From Phycisphaerae bacterium (GTDB lineage: Bacteria; Planctomycetota; Phycisphaerae; Sedimentisphaerales; Anaerohalosphaeraceae), in the NCBI GenBank assembly GCA_021736615.1, contig JAIPFN010000064.1:1-35255 (forward strand): a stretch of DNA of 35,255 nt. The letters are read 5' to 3'. The first letter of the stretch is position 1. Every line of letters starts with the position of its first letter. Shown here in pieces: positions 16,120 through 23,820 of this stretch. The position numbers were made by a program, and so were the translations under genes. The notes under the pieces were generated by a model. The model was not told the DNA's origin. It saw nothing but the letters and a program-made list of their open reading frames with translations, and did not search any database.

Positions 16120-16196
16120 AAAAAAAATGTTTTTTTTATCAGGACTACACTTGACATGATATGTAGATATGCTAATATCAATCTAGGTAATTACCT
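16120..16196 (+). promoter_or_regulatory. promoter with UP-like A/T tract and palindromic operator before the histidine kinase gene
   Basis: A8-TG-T8 (16120-16137) lies upstream of TTGACA (16151-16156), a 16-nt spacer and TAATAT (16173-16178). The perfect 12-bp palindrome AGGTAATTACCT (16185-16196) covers the expected transcription start. The A/T tract is placed like an UP element and the palindrome like a repressor site; both roles are inferred. An AGGAG at 16202-16206 precedes only a minimal frame that stops after a few codons. Confidence 0.65.
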
Positions 16197-16363
16197 GCTT
16201 CAGGAGATGTGAATTTGAGAGTATCTTAAGTTTACTTCAGAGAAATTTGTCGCGGCAGCCATTTTTAGTGGCATCGCAGAAGGGTTTGTCGGGTTTCGGC
16301 AACACCTGGATAAGTCGAAAACTGGAGCGGCTTTTATTAACCAGGCAGCATGGAGAGTTTGTC

Positions 16364-17488
16364 ATGGACGTTATCGACAGGATCGATAAAAGTTTGAAAG
16401 TCGCAGGGGTGAAGGTGGAGAGATTGCATCCCATAGGACAGGCCAATTCTATAACCAGCCGGTACAGATATTTTTTTGAAGGTCTCGGCAGTGCGGCGGC
16501 GATTTATCGTGCTGAAAATGACGGGAGAGATTTTATCTTTGTCGATTTCAATAAGGCTGCCGAGGAGATCGATAATATCAGCAGAAGTGATGTCATCGGC
16601 CGCAATATAGCCGATGTGTTTCCCAAAACCAGGGCGACGGGACTTATCGATATTTTCACGAGAGTTTATGAGACCAGCAAGCCGGAGAGTTTTCATGTCA
16701 GACTATTAAAGGACGGAGTTATCACAGGCTGGAGAAGCAACTATGTTTATAAATTGTCGAGCGGTGAGATCGTTGCGGTATATTCCAGCGATACAAAACG
16801 AAGACAAATGGATCAGCAGGCTATTGCGTACCATAAGAAGCTTCGAGAACTTGCAAGCGAATTGTCATTATCCGAGGAGCGTCAGCGTCGCAAGATCGCC
16901 GCAAATCTTCACGATCAGTTAAGTCAGTGGCTTGCTATATCGGTTATGAAACTGGGTTTTATTCGTGATTCTGTAGATTCGAAAGCTGCTGAAGAACTTG
17001 ATGAAATCAGCGAGACTATTTGTAAATCGATAGATTCGGTAAGGGGTCTGATTTATGACCTTAGCTCGTCTACACTATACAGATTCGGGCTTGAGGCGGC
17101 AGTCTTTGAGTATGTCAATACTCTTTTAAAGAAATATGACAATATTGACTGGAAGTTTGTTTCGGGCAGGGAAACCGTAAATCTTCCGGAAGACATTAGT
17201 GTTTTGCTTTTTCAGTCGGTTCGTGAATTATTGTTTAATATAATTAAATATGCAAAGGCGAGTCATGTTGTCGTTGAGATGCAAATTTGCGGCGATTATT
17301 ACGAGGTCAAAGTCAGTGACGATGGTGTTGGTTTTGATGTTTCCAGTGCAGGCTGCTTGAAGCGTTCCGGCGGGTTTGGTCTTTTTCATATGGCAGAAAG
17401 GCTTGAGCATGTCGGCGGAGAACTTCAGATAGATTCTCAGCCGTCGAATGCAAGCAGGTTTTGTTTGCGAATACCCTATTCAAACTGA
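16364..17488 (+). CDS. soluble PAS-domain histidine kinase, NarL/DesK-type (HisKA_3 + HATPase_c)
   Basis: 374 residues from ATG 16364 (GGAGAG 6 nt upstream); the frame is open upstream to TTG 16247, which has no ribosome site. A PAS domain lies at about 25-140 (YRYFFEGLGSAAAIYRA ... FNKAAEEIDNISRSDVIGRN). The HisKA_3 phosphoacceptor region SEERQRRKIAANLHDQLSQ follows, then a HATPase_c domain with N box SVRELLFNIIKYAKAS, G1 SDDGVGFD and G2 SGGFGLFHMAERLE. No transmembrane helix is present, so it senses a cytoplasmic signal through PAS. The response regulator gene follows 80 bp downstream and is the likely partner. The TGA stop sits inside a 24-nt imperfect palindrome. It follows the RsbW-like gene and may link redox or ligand sensing with partner switching (inference). 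Confidence 0.88.
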   Translation: MDVIDRIDKSLKVAGVKVERLHPIGQANSITSRYRYFFEGLGSAAAIYRAENDGRDFIFVDFNKAAEEIDNISRSDVIGRNIADVFPKTRATGLIDIFTRVYETSKPESFHVRLLKDGVITGWRSNYVYKLSSGEIVAVYSSDTKRRQMDQQAIAYHKKLRELASELSLSEERQRRKIAANLHDQLSQWLAISVMKLGFIRDSVDSKAAEELDEISETICKSIDSVRGLIYDLSSSTLYRFGLEAAVFEYVNTLLKKYDNIDWKFVSGRETVNLPEDISVLLFQSVRELLFNIIKYAKASHVVVEMQICGDYYEVKVSDDGVGFDVSSAGCLKRSGGFGLFHMAERLEHVGGELQIDSQPSNASRFCLRIPYSN

Positions 17489-17545
17489 CCGGTTGGCCAG
17501 TTTGAAATTATGAGTTAATATTTCGATCTTACGGGCGAGGTTCTT
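17479..17545 (+). repeat. second, degenerate copy of the leader hairpin element
   Basis: 17481-17504 is an imperfect palindrome, CAAACTGACC-GGTT-GGCCAGTTTG, with one A/C mismatch, nearly identical to 14898-14919. About 20 nt on, TTTCGATCTTACGGGCGAGG matches TTTCGGCCTTACGGCCGAGG of the first element at 17 of 20 bases, although the changes break that hairpin. The heptad array between the blocks is decayed. It lies between the kinase and the response regulator genes. Confidence 0.6.
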
Positions 17546-17568
17546 ATATTGAATAGGAGAATAGATAT

Positions 17569-18222
17569 ATGGCTATCAATGTTGTTTTAGCAGACGATCA
17601 TGTGATAATGAGACAGGGATTGAGGGTGCTGCTTGACAAGCAGCCCGGCATGAAAGTCGTCGGTGAGGCGAAGGACGGAGCGATGGCTATTAAGCTTGTC
17701 GAAGAGTTTTCTCCGGACGTTGTTGTGATGGATGTCAATATGCCCGATGTTGACGGGATTACGGCGACCGAGAGAATTAGTCAGGTCGCACCGGAGGCCA
17801 GAGTTGTCGCGCTTTCGATGTCTACCAACAAGAAATTAGTTACCGAGATGTTAAAGGCCGGAGCCTGCGGGTATGTTCTTAAGGAGTATGCTATAACAGA
17901 ACTTGTTACGGCGATCGAGGCGATAATGGCAGGTGAGACATATCTTTGCGCAAAAACAACCAGCCAGCTCGTCGAGGACTTTGTTCACGGTGCACTTGAC
18001 GATGAGGACGTCTCTGATTCCAGGCTGACCAAAAGACAGGAGGATATTTTAAGCCGATTGGTCGAAGGGCAGGCCTCAAAACAGATCGCTTATGAGATGT
18101 CCCTGAGCGTCAAGACAGTCGATGCTCTTCGGCGAAAAATCATGAAAAAGCTGGGTAAGGATAACCTGGCCCAGCTTGTTAAGTATGCTGTTCGGGAAGG
18201 ACTGACGAATCTTGAAGAATAG
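17569..18222 (+). CDS. NarL/FixJ-family response regulator
   Basis: 217 residues. The receiver domain (1-120) shows the acidic pair in VVLADDHVIMRQG, the phospho-acceptor Asp in DVVVMDVNMPDVDG (about D54), the conserved Ser/Thr in VALSMS, and the Lys in YVLKEY. A LuxR-type helix-turn-helix follows: SRLTKRQEDILSRLVEGQ and KQIAYEMSLSVKTVDALRRK (about 150-200). It should bind DNA after phosphotransfer from the kinase encoded just upstream. AGGAG lies 10 nt before the ATG. The gene ends in TAG, which overlaps the start of an AGC-type heptad repeat, and a strong terminator lies about 210 bp further on. Confidence 0.93.
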   Translation: MAINVVLADDHVIMRQGLRVLLDKQPGMKVVGEAKDGAMAIKLVEEFSPDVVVMDVNMPDVDGITATERISQVAPEARVVALSMSTNKKLVTEMLKAGACGYVLKEYAITELVTAIEAIMAGETYLCAKTTSQLVEDFVHGALDDEDVSDSRLTKRQEDILSRLVEGQASKQIAYEMSLSVKTVDALRRKIMKKLGKDNLAQLVKYAVREGLTNLEE

Positions 18223-18248
18223 CTATCAGCCGTTAGCCATTAGCTGCC
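18221..18248 (+). repeat. degenerate heptad tandem repeat after the response regulator gene
   Basis: Four 7-nt units, AGCTATC AGCCGTT AGCCATT AGCTGCC, start in the stop codon of the response regulator gene. The period is the same as at the other heptad arrays in this window. Confidence 0.55.
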
Positions 18249-18430
18249 TGTTGGTTGGGGCTTTTTTTGAATGAGTTATGCCGTGTAAGTTCTTTAAATG
18301 TAATAGTTTATATTGTTTCTCCTCCGCATCAGGTCAGTTCGAGTAATTGACTTGATGAAATAGAAAAAGGCTTGTTAGACTGGTTTCGGATTGGGTCGAT
18401 AGAGTCAGTGTATTGTTAACTGCCTAAAAA

Positions 18431-18473
18431 AAGCCGGGTTGTTTCGCGAGGGGGACAACCCGGCTTGGTTTTT
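18431..18473 (+). terminator. strong rho-independent terminator
   Basis: A perfect 12-bp stem, AAGCCGGGTTGT (18431-18442) with ACAACCCGGCTT (18455-18466), and a 12-nt loop are followed by GGTTTTT. A seven-A tract overlaps the left side (18426-18432), so it may act in both directions. It separates the two-component genes from the MoxR operon. Confidence 0.92.
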
Positions 18474-18800
18474 ATGAGCGTAAAGCGTAAGGTGAGTTTT
18501 TTTCTGCTTTTTTGGGCTGTTAATAATAAAAAACTCCAAAAATTTTCATTTTTTTTGTAACATATCCGTCCCTAAACCATCTTTAATAATAGAGTAGTTG
18601 ATAGAGTAGTTGAAAACCCAATGTAGAGCTGCGAGCTTTATGGTAGGTGGAATGATCTGCTTGCGGGCAGGTCATTGTTTGTAAGTGCCTATAGTGTACA
18701 TGTTTACGTTGCTTGCCTGGCGTTTTTTCGCCGGCAGACAGCGTGAATTTGTCTGATTTAACATCTTAAGGAACCTTATTTCAATAAAAGGAGTGTGCAA
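18474..18800 (+). promoter_or_regulatory. leader/promoter region of the MoxR operon with direct repeat and two hairpins
   Basis: No gene is seen. 18589-18612 is a tandem duplication of ATAGAGTAGTTG. A 10-bp hairpin, AATGATCTGC (18651-18660) with GCAGGTCATT (18667-18676), contains one G-U pair. A second, TGCC(T)GGCG-TTTTTT-CGCCGGCA, lies at 18714-18736. AAAAGGAG at 18786-18793 is the ribosome site. No consensus -35/-10 stands out. The hairpins are placed where a leader control element could act. Confidence 0.45.
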
Positions 18801-19937
18801 GTGGATAATGCTGCTGCCGGGCGCCAGGTGCCTGTTGATGATGTCAAGCTGGTTTCAGAGTTTCAGGACCGGTACCAGATTCTCCGCAAGGAGATACACA
18901 AGGTCGTTATCGGTCAGGAGAAGGTTATCGATCAGCTTTTGATCTGTCTGTTTTCGCGGGGCCATGCGCTGCTTATCGGCGTTCCGGGGCTTGCCAAGAC
19001 TTTGCTGGTCAAGACCCTTGCCGGTGTTCTCGGCTGGGATTTTAAGAGAATCCAGTTTACTCCGGATATGATGCCTTCTGATATTACCGGTACGGACATT
19101 TTGCAGACCGACCCTATAACCGGTGAAAGGCGGATGCAGTTTATCAAGGGGCCGATCTTTTCAAATCTGATATTGTCCGATGAGATCAACCGTGCTCCCC
19201 CCAAGACGCAGGCGGCATTGCTTGAGGCGATGCAGGAGTATACGGTCACCGCGTCGGGGAAGATGTACGAACTGGATCAGCCTTTTATGGTTGCCGCAAC
19301 GCAGAACCCTATCGAGCACGAGGGGACGTACCCGCTGCCGGAGGCTCAGCTTGACCGGTTTATGTTCAATATCGAGGTCGGTTATCCGGACCGCGACCAT
19401 GAGATAGATATTGTCGACGATACTACCAGCAAAAACACCGCCGAGGTTCAGTCGGTTATGACCAAAGATGAGATTTTGCTTTACCAGGGGCTTGTTCGGC
19501 GTATGCCGGTTTCCAGGCATGTTCTCGGTTACGCGGTAGATATCGCAAAGGCTTCCAGACCGTCGGAAAACGGGATGGGGTATATTAATGAATATGTCGA
19601 ATGGGGAGCCGGGCTTCGGGCATCGCAGTATATGATACTCGGGGCAAAGAGCCTTGCGCTTTTGAGGGGTTTGCCGACGCCGTCTTGTAAAGAGGTTCGA
19701 GACGTTGCCGTGCCTGTATTGCAGCATCGTATAATGCGTAACTACAAGGCCGCCGGTAAGGGGATCGATACAAAGACGATCATTCAGAACCTGCTTAAGC
19801 TCGTCAAGGAGAGCGACTATACGGCTAAGAGTGTTAAAACCGCTTCGCCCGGGATAACGCTTGATCTGCGGGGGCTTAAGAAAACATCGCCAAGCGAGAA
19901 GATCGCAAGTGCTTTGAAGAAAGTAAGTGGCTCGTAA
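18801..19937 (+). CDS. moxR: MoxR-family AAA+ ATPase
   Basis: 378 residues from GTG 18801, chosen because AAAAGGAG ends 7 nt before it; an in-frame GTG at 18795 is too close to that site. Motifs: Walker A GVPGLAKT (about 60-67), Walker B LILSDEINRAPPKTQAALLEAMQE (seen as two blocks near 125-145), and the sensor/arginine-finger segment ATQNPIEHEGTYPLPEAQLDRF near 170. The lid domain follows. MoxR proteins work as chaperone-like ATPases with von Willebrand A (vWA) proteins, often in activation or assembly of enzymes or in envelope stress. Here the usual partners (DUF58, BatA-type vWA) follow in the same direction, but a lipoprotein gene is placed between. Cytoplasmic. Confidence 0.95.
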   Translation: MDNAAAGRQVPVDDVKLVSEFQDRYQILRKEIHKVVIGQEKVIDQLLICLFSRGHALLIGVPGLAKTLLVKTLAGVLGWDFKRIQFTPDMMPSDITGTDILQTDPITGERRMQFIKGPIFSNLILSDEINRAPPKTQAALLEAMQEYTVTASGKMYELDQPFMVAATQNPIEHEGTYPLPEAQLDRFMFNIEVGYPDRDHEIDIVDDTTSKNTAEVQSVMTKDEILLYQGLVRRMPVSRHVLGYAVDIAKASRPSENGMGYINEYVEWGAGLRASQYMILGAKSLALLRGLPTPSCKEVRDVAVPVLQHRIMRNYKAAGKGIDTKTIIQNLLKLVKESDYTAKSVKTASPGITLDLRGLKKTSPSEKIASALKKVSGS

Positions 19938-20078
19938 GTCGAAAAATCAGCTTGTGTGAAAGGAAGTTTTGTGAAATTTTTGTTATCCGTACTGCCGCAG
20001 GTTTGTTGAGCAATAGGGTAAATACAAAATGGTTGCCCTGACAGCAGCTATGAGAAAACTGCTTTGCATTATTAATAC

Positions 20079-20101
20079 AATGCTGAAAAATAATCAGCAT
20101 T
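20079..20101. other. hairpin between moxR and the lipoprotein gene
   Basis: AATGCTGA (20079-20086) and TCAGCATT (20094-20101) form a perfect 8-bp stem with a 7-nt loop. No T run follows on the plus strand. It may be an mRNA processing or weak attenuation site. Confidence 0.45.
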
Positions 20102-20152
20102 GAAATGGAAATTTATTAAAAAAAAGCTTGCCTTTAAAGGCAGTGTTACTAA

Positions 20153-20554
20153 ATGGAGATTTTATTGAAAAAGCTTACAAAGTATAACATCGTAATAGCC
20201 ATATTAATGAGTTTTCTCATGCTATCTGGCTGCGGTAGCAGTTGTACTGCTACTTCTCAAGAATTAAAGTCTGTCCGATCCATACAGAATGGATATATGA
20301 GAGCTGATGTTTATAAGAAAATGGGTAACAGCGAAAGTTTGGAATGTTGCGAACAAAAAGCGATAATTGAAGCAATATTTGACGACGATCTTCCTCCTAA
20401 TTTGATTCAGCAAAGCCTAATGCCGTTATGCGAAAAAAGGGTATTGTGTCCGGAAGCCAGAAGTAAATTAATGGGAAAACTGAATTGGAATAAAGAAATA
20501 TCTGATCAAATAAAGTATGAAATAATCATGAAGGTCAATGCGAAATCAGATTAG
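20153..20554 (+). CDS. small orphan lipoprotein
   Basis: 133 residues from ATG 20153; a TTG at 20165 with GGAG 6 nt upstream is an equally good start (MKKLTKYNIVIAIL). The N-terminus is a lipoprotein signal with lipobox LSGC before GSSCTATSQ, so it should be lipid-anchored. The mature part is helical and contains several Cys (ECCEQKA, LCEKRVLCPEA). I do not recognise a family. The gene is visibly more AT-rich than its neighbours. It sits in a 674-bp gap between moxR and the DUF58 gene, which are normally close, and TAATCAGCAT occurs on both sides (20091-20100, 20555-20564). It may be a later insertion. Confidence 0.65.
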   Translation: MEILLKKLTKYNIVIAILMSFLMLSGCGSSCTATSQELKSVRSIQNGYMRADVYKKMGNSESLECCEQKAIIEAIFDDDLPPNLIQQSLMPLCEKRVLCPEARSKLMGKLNWNKEISDQIKYEIIMKVNAKSD

Positions 20555-20562
20555 TAATCAGC

Positions 20563-20590
20563 ATGGGTAAAAGGAAAGCATTTTACCCAT
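20563..20590. other. perfect 10-bp hairpin before the DUF58 gene
   Basis: ATGGGTAAAA (20563-20572) pairs with TTTTACCCAT (20581-20590) around an 8-nt loop. It lies 9 bp after the lipoprotein stop and 21 bp before the DUF58 start. No T tract follows, so attenuation or RNA processing is more likely than intrinsic termination. Confidence 0.5.
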
Positions 20591-20611
20591 CCCAACTAAA
20601 GGGATTTAAAA

Positions 20612-21553
20612 ATGGCTTTGGGCGTAAATAAACGTGCTGATGACAAAGGGCAGAAGTACCTTCGGCCCGACGATCTTGCGTATTTCAAGAATCTGCGTTT
20701 TAGCTCGCGGGTTGCTGTCGACGGTGCGTATTCGGGCAAGCATAAGTCGCCGCTTAAGGGCTATTCGCAGGAGTTCACCGATTACAGGGAGTACAATCCC
20801 GGCGACGAGATAAGGACCATCGACTGGAAGGCTTACGGCCGTACCGATAAGTACATCATCAAGCTGTTCGAGAAAGAGACGGTTATGACCTGCCATCTGC
20901 TGCTTGACAGCAGTGCGTCGATGGCGTTTGGGGGGGAAGGTTACGAGAAGTATTTCGGGGCCGATGATGTTTCCAAGTATGATTACGCGTGTTATTTAGC
21001 GGCGGCGCTTAGCTATCTGACGATCAAGCAGGGTGATAAGGTGGGTTTGACCGTTTTTGATTCGAAGATCAAGTATCACTTTCCGCCGGGCGGGACTTAT
21101 GGGCATCTGTATAAAATGCTGAGCATCCTGGAAAACAATAAGACAGGCGAGCAGACTTCCATTTCCCAGGCTTTGCGTCAGGCGTTTCCGATGTACAAAC
21201 GGCGGGGGATTCTTATCGTGATTTCCGATCTGCTTGACGATGCCGATGAGATATTCGAGGCGCTCGATCTTTACCGGCACAGGAATTTTGAGGTGATTTT
21301 GTTTCATGTGCTTCATAAGAATGAGCTTACTTTGCCGGATATTGCCAGTGTGAATTTTATTGACTCGGAGTCGGGGGAGAAACTTTCTTCGATCCCAGGC
21401 GATATTCGCGGGTCGTACGAGCGTGAGCTGGCCGAATATAGTGATTCGATCGCGTCGACGGCTAGGGATAGAAAGATCGACTATCAACTCATCAGTACAG
21501 AGACGCCTTATGTTGCTGCGCTGCAGGAATATATGGAAAGACGAAGAATTTGA
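20612..21553 (+). CDS. DUF58 / vWA-like protein (MoxR partner)
   Basis: 313 residues. The family signature is GDEIRTIDWKAYGRTDKYIIKLFE (seen as GDEIRTIDWKAYGRTD near 68-83), followed by a von Willebrand A fold starting CHLLLDSSASMAFG, which keeps the metal-site D-x-S-x-S. GILIVISDLLDDADEIFEAL near 200 is the second acidic loop. DUF58 proteins are nearly always encoded beside MoxR and are thought to be adaptor or substrate-binding partners. AAAGGGA precedes the ATG. The stop is TGA, confirming TGA as a normal stop in this genome. No membrane helix is evident. Confidence 0.92.
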   Translation: MALGVNKRADDKGQKYLRPDDLAYFKNLRFSSRVAVDGAYSGKHKSPLKGYSQEFTDYREYNPGDEIRTIDWKAYGRTDKYIIKLFEKETVMTCHLLLDSSASMAFGGEGYEKYFGADDVSKYDYACYLAAALSYLTIKQGDKVGLTVFDSKIKYHFPPGGTYGHLYKMLSILENNKTGEQTSISQALRQAFPMYKRRGILIVISDLLDDADEIFEALDLYRHRNFEVILFHVLHKNELTLPDIASVNFIDSESGEKLSSIPGDIRGSYERELAEYSDSIASTARDRKIDYQLISTETPYVAALQEYMERRRI

Positions 21554-21559
21554 GAAAGC

Positions 21560-21621
21560 AATTACGAATTACGAATTACGAATTACGAATTTAGGAATCG
21601 GCCTTTGGCCGAGGCTTTTTT
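21560..21621 (+). repeat. AATTACG heptad array plus GGCC hairpin ending at the next start codon
   Basis: Four perfect AATTACG units (21560-21587) plus AATT. Then TCGGCC-TTT-GGCCGA (21598-21612) is followed by GGC and six T (21616-21621) directly before ATG 21622. GAGG (21611-21614), the likely ribosome site of the BatA-type gene, overlaps the 3' arm of the hairpin. Confidence 0.7.
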
Positions 21622-23742
21622 ATGGATATGCTTTTACTGGGTCAGATCATTCTTGGCAATCCGGCATTGTGGTTCGGCGGGTTTGCCCTTGCCGTACCTG
21701 TGCTGATACACATACTGACCCGGCGTACTCCCCGCAAGCTGATTTTTCCTACGCTTAAGTTTCTTCATGCGGCAAAGGCCAGCCAGTCGAGTCTGTTTCG
21801 TATCCGGCATTGGCTTTTGCTTGCGGTGCGGACACTTTTGATAATGCTCATACTGATGGCGTTTTTGAAACCGGTACTTAGTCTTACAGGGGCACTGGCC
21901 AAAGATAAAGAAAAAAAGGGTAAGGTTGCTATCGTGCTTATGGATGTTTCGGCTTCGATGGGTTATTCGCCGGGCGGTGCGAGCAGCTTTTTGAAAGCGA
22001 AGTTCGCGGCCGGTAAGATCGTCGATCACCTCAAGGCCGGCGAAAGGGGCAATCTTGTATTGATGGCATCGATGCCGAGGTCATCGTTTGATGAACCCGG
22101 CGAAAATCTTTTCGTTTTGCGTAAGGATATAAAACAGGCCAAAGTCACATACGAAAGAGCCGACATTAACGCGGCAATCGCAGAAGCTGTTCGTCAGCTG
22201 GCATTTGCCGGAGACGTCGCAAAAGAGATGCATTTTGTTTCGGATTTTCAAAGGAGCAACTGGTCGAGTGTAGATTTTTCGGTTATCCCGGAAGATGTCC
22301 GGGTTTTGTTTGTTCCGGTTAGCGAAACCGGAGGTGGTAATATTGCAGTTACCGAAGTTGCGATACAGCCGGCGGCGCCAACGGTTAGCGAAGAAGTGCA
22401 GATCGTTACCAAGGTTGCCAGCTACGCAAGTGCCCAACGCACGCTCGATGTCGAGATGGTTCTGGAAGACGGCAAGGTTATGAAAGAGACGATCTCGGTG
22501 TCGCCGGATACTACCGGCAGCGCCGATTTCAGGTTCCGTCCGCCGTCGGCCGGTGATTACCAGTGCCGTGTGAATATTCCCGGAGATGATTTGGCCGTCG
22601 ATGACAGCCGGTATTTTACATTTCGTGTAACCGATAAGATCGATGTGCTGGTCGTCTCGGACGAAGACCCTAAGGGCGATTTCTCCAGCTGTCGTTTTCT
22701 GACCAGGGCCATCAATCCGTTTCTCAAAGCTGGACGATCCACGGCGATGGCTACGGTGATTCGTTCGGCTCAGCTTGACAGGATCAAGACGGCCAGGTCA
22801 CAGGTCGTGATTCTAACCGGCATAAACGAACTGTCTAAGGCGCATGCAAAGTTGCTGTATGAGTATATGGCAGACGGCGGGAGCGTGGTTTATTTTCATG
22901 TCGGCGGGGGGGCTTCGCATAATCTTTCGCTGCTGGCCGAAGTATCGAATGGCGATTTCATAAGTCCGTTCAATCTTACCGGCCAGGTGAGTTATTCGGA
23001 TAAAGAAAAGTTCGCTTCATTTGCCAATGCAAATTTCGATCATCCGATCCTCAAGAAATTCAAAGAAACCGCAGAGCTTGGCGACTTTAAGTTTTACCGG
23101 TATTTTACAACCGAAAGAGTCAAGCAAAAAGGGCAGGTTCTTCTGCAGTATGACGACGGAAATATCGCCATGGCGTCCAGGGGCATCGGCGCCGGGCGAA
23201 TTCTGTTATGCAATTTCAGTTGTTCGCTCGATAGCGGCGATATTGCCAGGCATACGCTTTTTGTTCCACTGATCCACGAGGTCGTAAAGTATACGCGGCC
23301 GGACTCTGCACTTTGTAATTCGTTCGAGGTTGGCCAGCAGTGTTCGCTGACGTTGAAGGGTGTCTCTAAGGAATCGGAATTCGAGTTTAAGAAGCCTTCG
23401 GGCCAAAGTACCAACGGTAATATTGAAGTCAGCGAAGACGAGGCAGCGATATTTTTTCCAATGTCCGACGAGTGCGGTTTTTACAGTGTGCATGTCGATA
23501 AGGAGCTCGCCGGTTCAGTGGCCGTTAACGTCAATTCTCTGGAAAGCAATCTCGATACCCTCTCGCAGGAGCAGATCACGAAACTAAGCCGGATACCCAG
23601 GGCGCAGTTTTACGCTGCAATAGCGAGTGCTTCGGCGCTGGATAATATTTTTGAAGGCAAGAGTCTGTGGCATTATTTCCTGATAGCTGCGATGTGTTTG
23701 CTGGCGGTAGAGCAGATAATGGTGCTGACGTTGAGGAAATGA
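21622..23742 (+). CDS. BatA-type membrane protein with vWA domain
   Basis: 706 residues. The BatA N-terminal region has two membrane segments (about 10-30, ALWFGGFALAVPVLIHIL, and 57-82, LLLAVRTLLIMLILMAFL) joined by the conserved RRTPRKLIFPTLKFL loop. A vWA domain follows (VAIVLMDVSASMGY; second acidic motif MHFVSDFQRS). A large extracytoplasmic part has Ig-like strands, and a final membrane helix lies near the C-terminus (YFLIAAMCLLAVEQIMVL). This is the planctomycete form of BatA-like proteins. These are linked to aerotolerance or envelope stress in other phyla and work with MoxR and DUF58 proteins. The ATG is 7 nt from GAGG, which lies at the base of a hairpin. TGA stop. Confidence 0.9.
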   Translation: MDMLLLGQIILGNPALWFGGFALAVPVLIHILTRRTPRKLIFPTLKFLHAAKASQSSLFRIRHWLLLAVRTLLIMLILMAFLKPVLSLTGALAKDKEKKGKVAIVLMDVSASMGYSPGGASSFLKAKFAAGKIVDHLKAGERGNLVLMASMPRSSFDEPGENLFVLRKDIKQAKVTYERADINAAIAEAVRQLAFAGDVAKEMHFVSDFQRSNWSSVDFSVIPEDVRVLFVPVSETGGGNIAVTEVAIQPAAPTVSEEVQIVTKVASYASAQRTLDVEMVLEDGKVMKETISVSPDTTGSADFRFRPPSAGDYQCRVNIPGDDLAVDDSRYFTFRVTDKIDVLVVSDEDPKGDFSSCRFLTRAINPFLKAGRSTAMATVIRSAQLDRIKTARSQVVILTGINELSKAHAKLLYEYMADGGSVVYFHVGGGASHNLSLLAEVSNGDFISPFNLTGQVSYSDKEKFASFANANFDHPILKKFKETAELGDFKFYRYFTTERVKQKGQVLLQYDDGNIAMASRGIGAGRILLCNFSCSLDSGDIARHTLFVPLIHEVVKYTRPDSALCNSFEVGQQCSLTLKGVSKESEFEFKKPSGQSTNGNIEVSEDEAAIFFPMSDECGFYSVHVDKELAGSVAVNVNSLESNLDTLSQEQITKLSRIPRAQFYAAIASASALDNIFEGKSLWHYFLIAAMCLLAVEQIMVLTLRK

Positions 23743-23751
23743 AATTAAAAA

Positions 23752-23780
23752 GCAAAATGCAAAATGCAAAATGCAAAAAG
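23752..23780 (+). repeat. GCAAAAT heptad array
   Basis: Three perfect GCAAAAT units (23752-23772) and a partial fourth lie in the 78-bp spacer between the BatA-type gene and the next vWA gene. Confidence 0.65.
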
Positions 23781-23820
23781 ACAAATGTAAAAATTAAAAA
23801 CTTCGCGTTGAGGTAAGATA

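Noticed and set aside
21560..21591. CRISPR-like array
   Set aside because: Units are 7 nt and directly adjacent, without spacers or cas genes.
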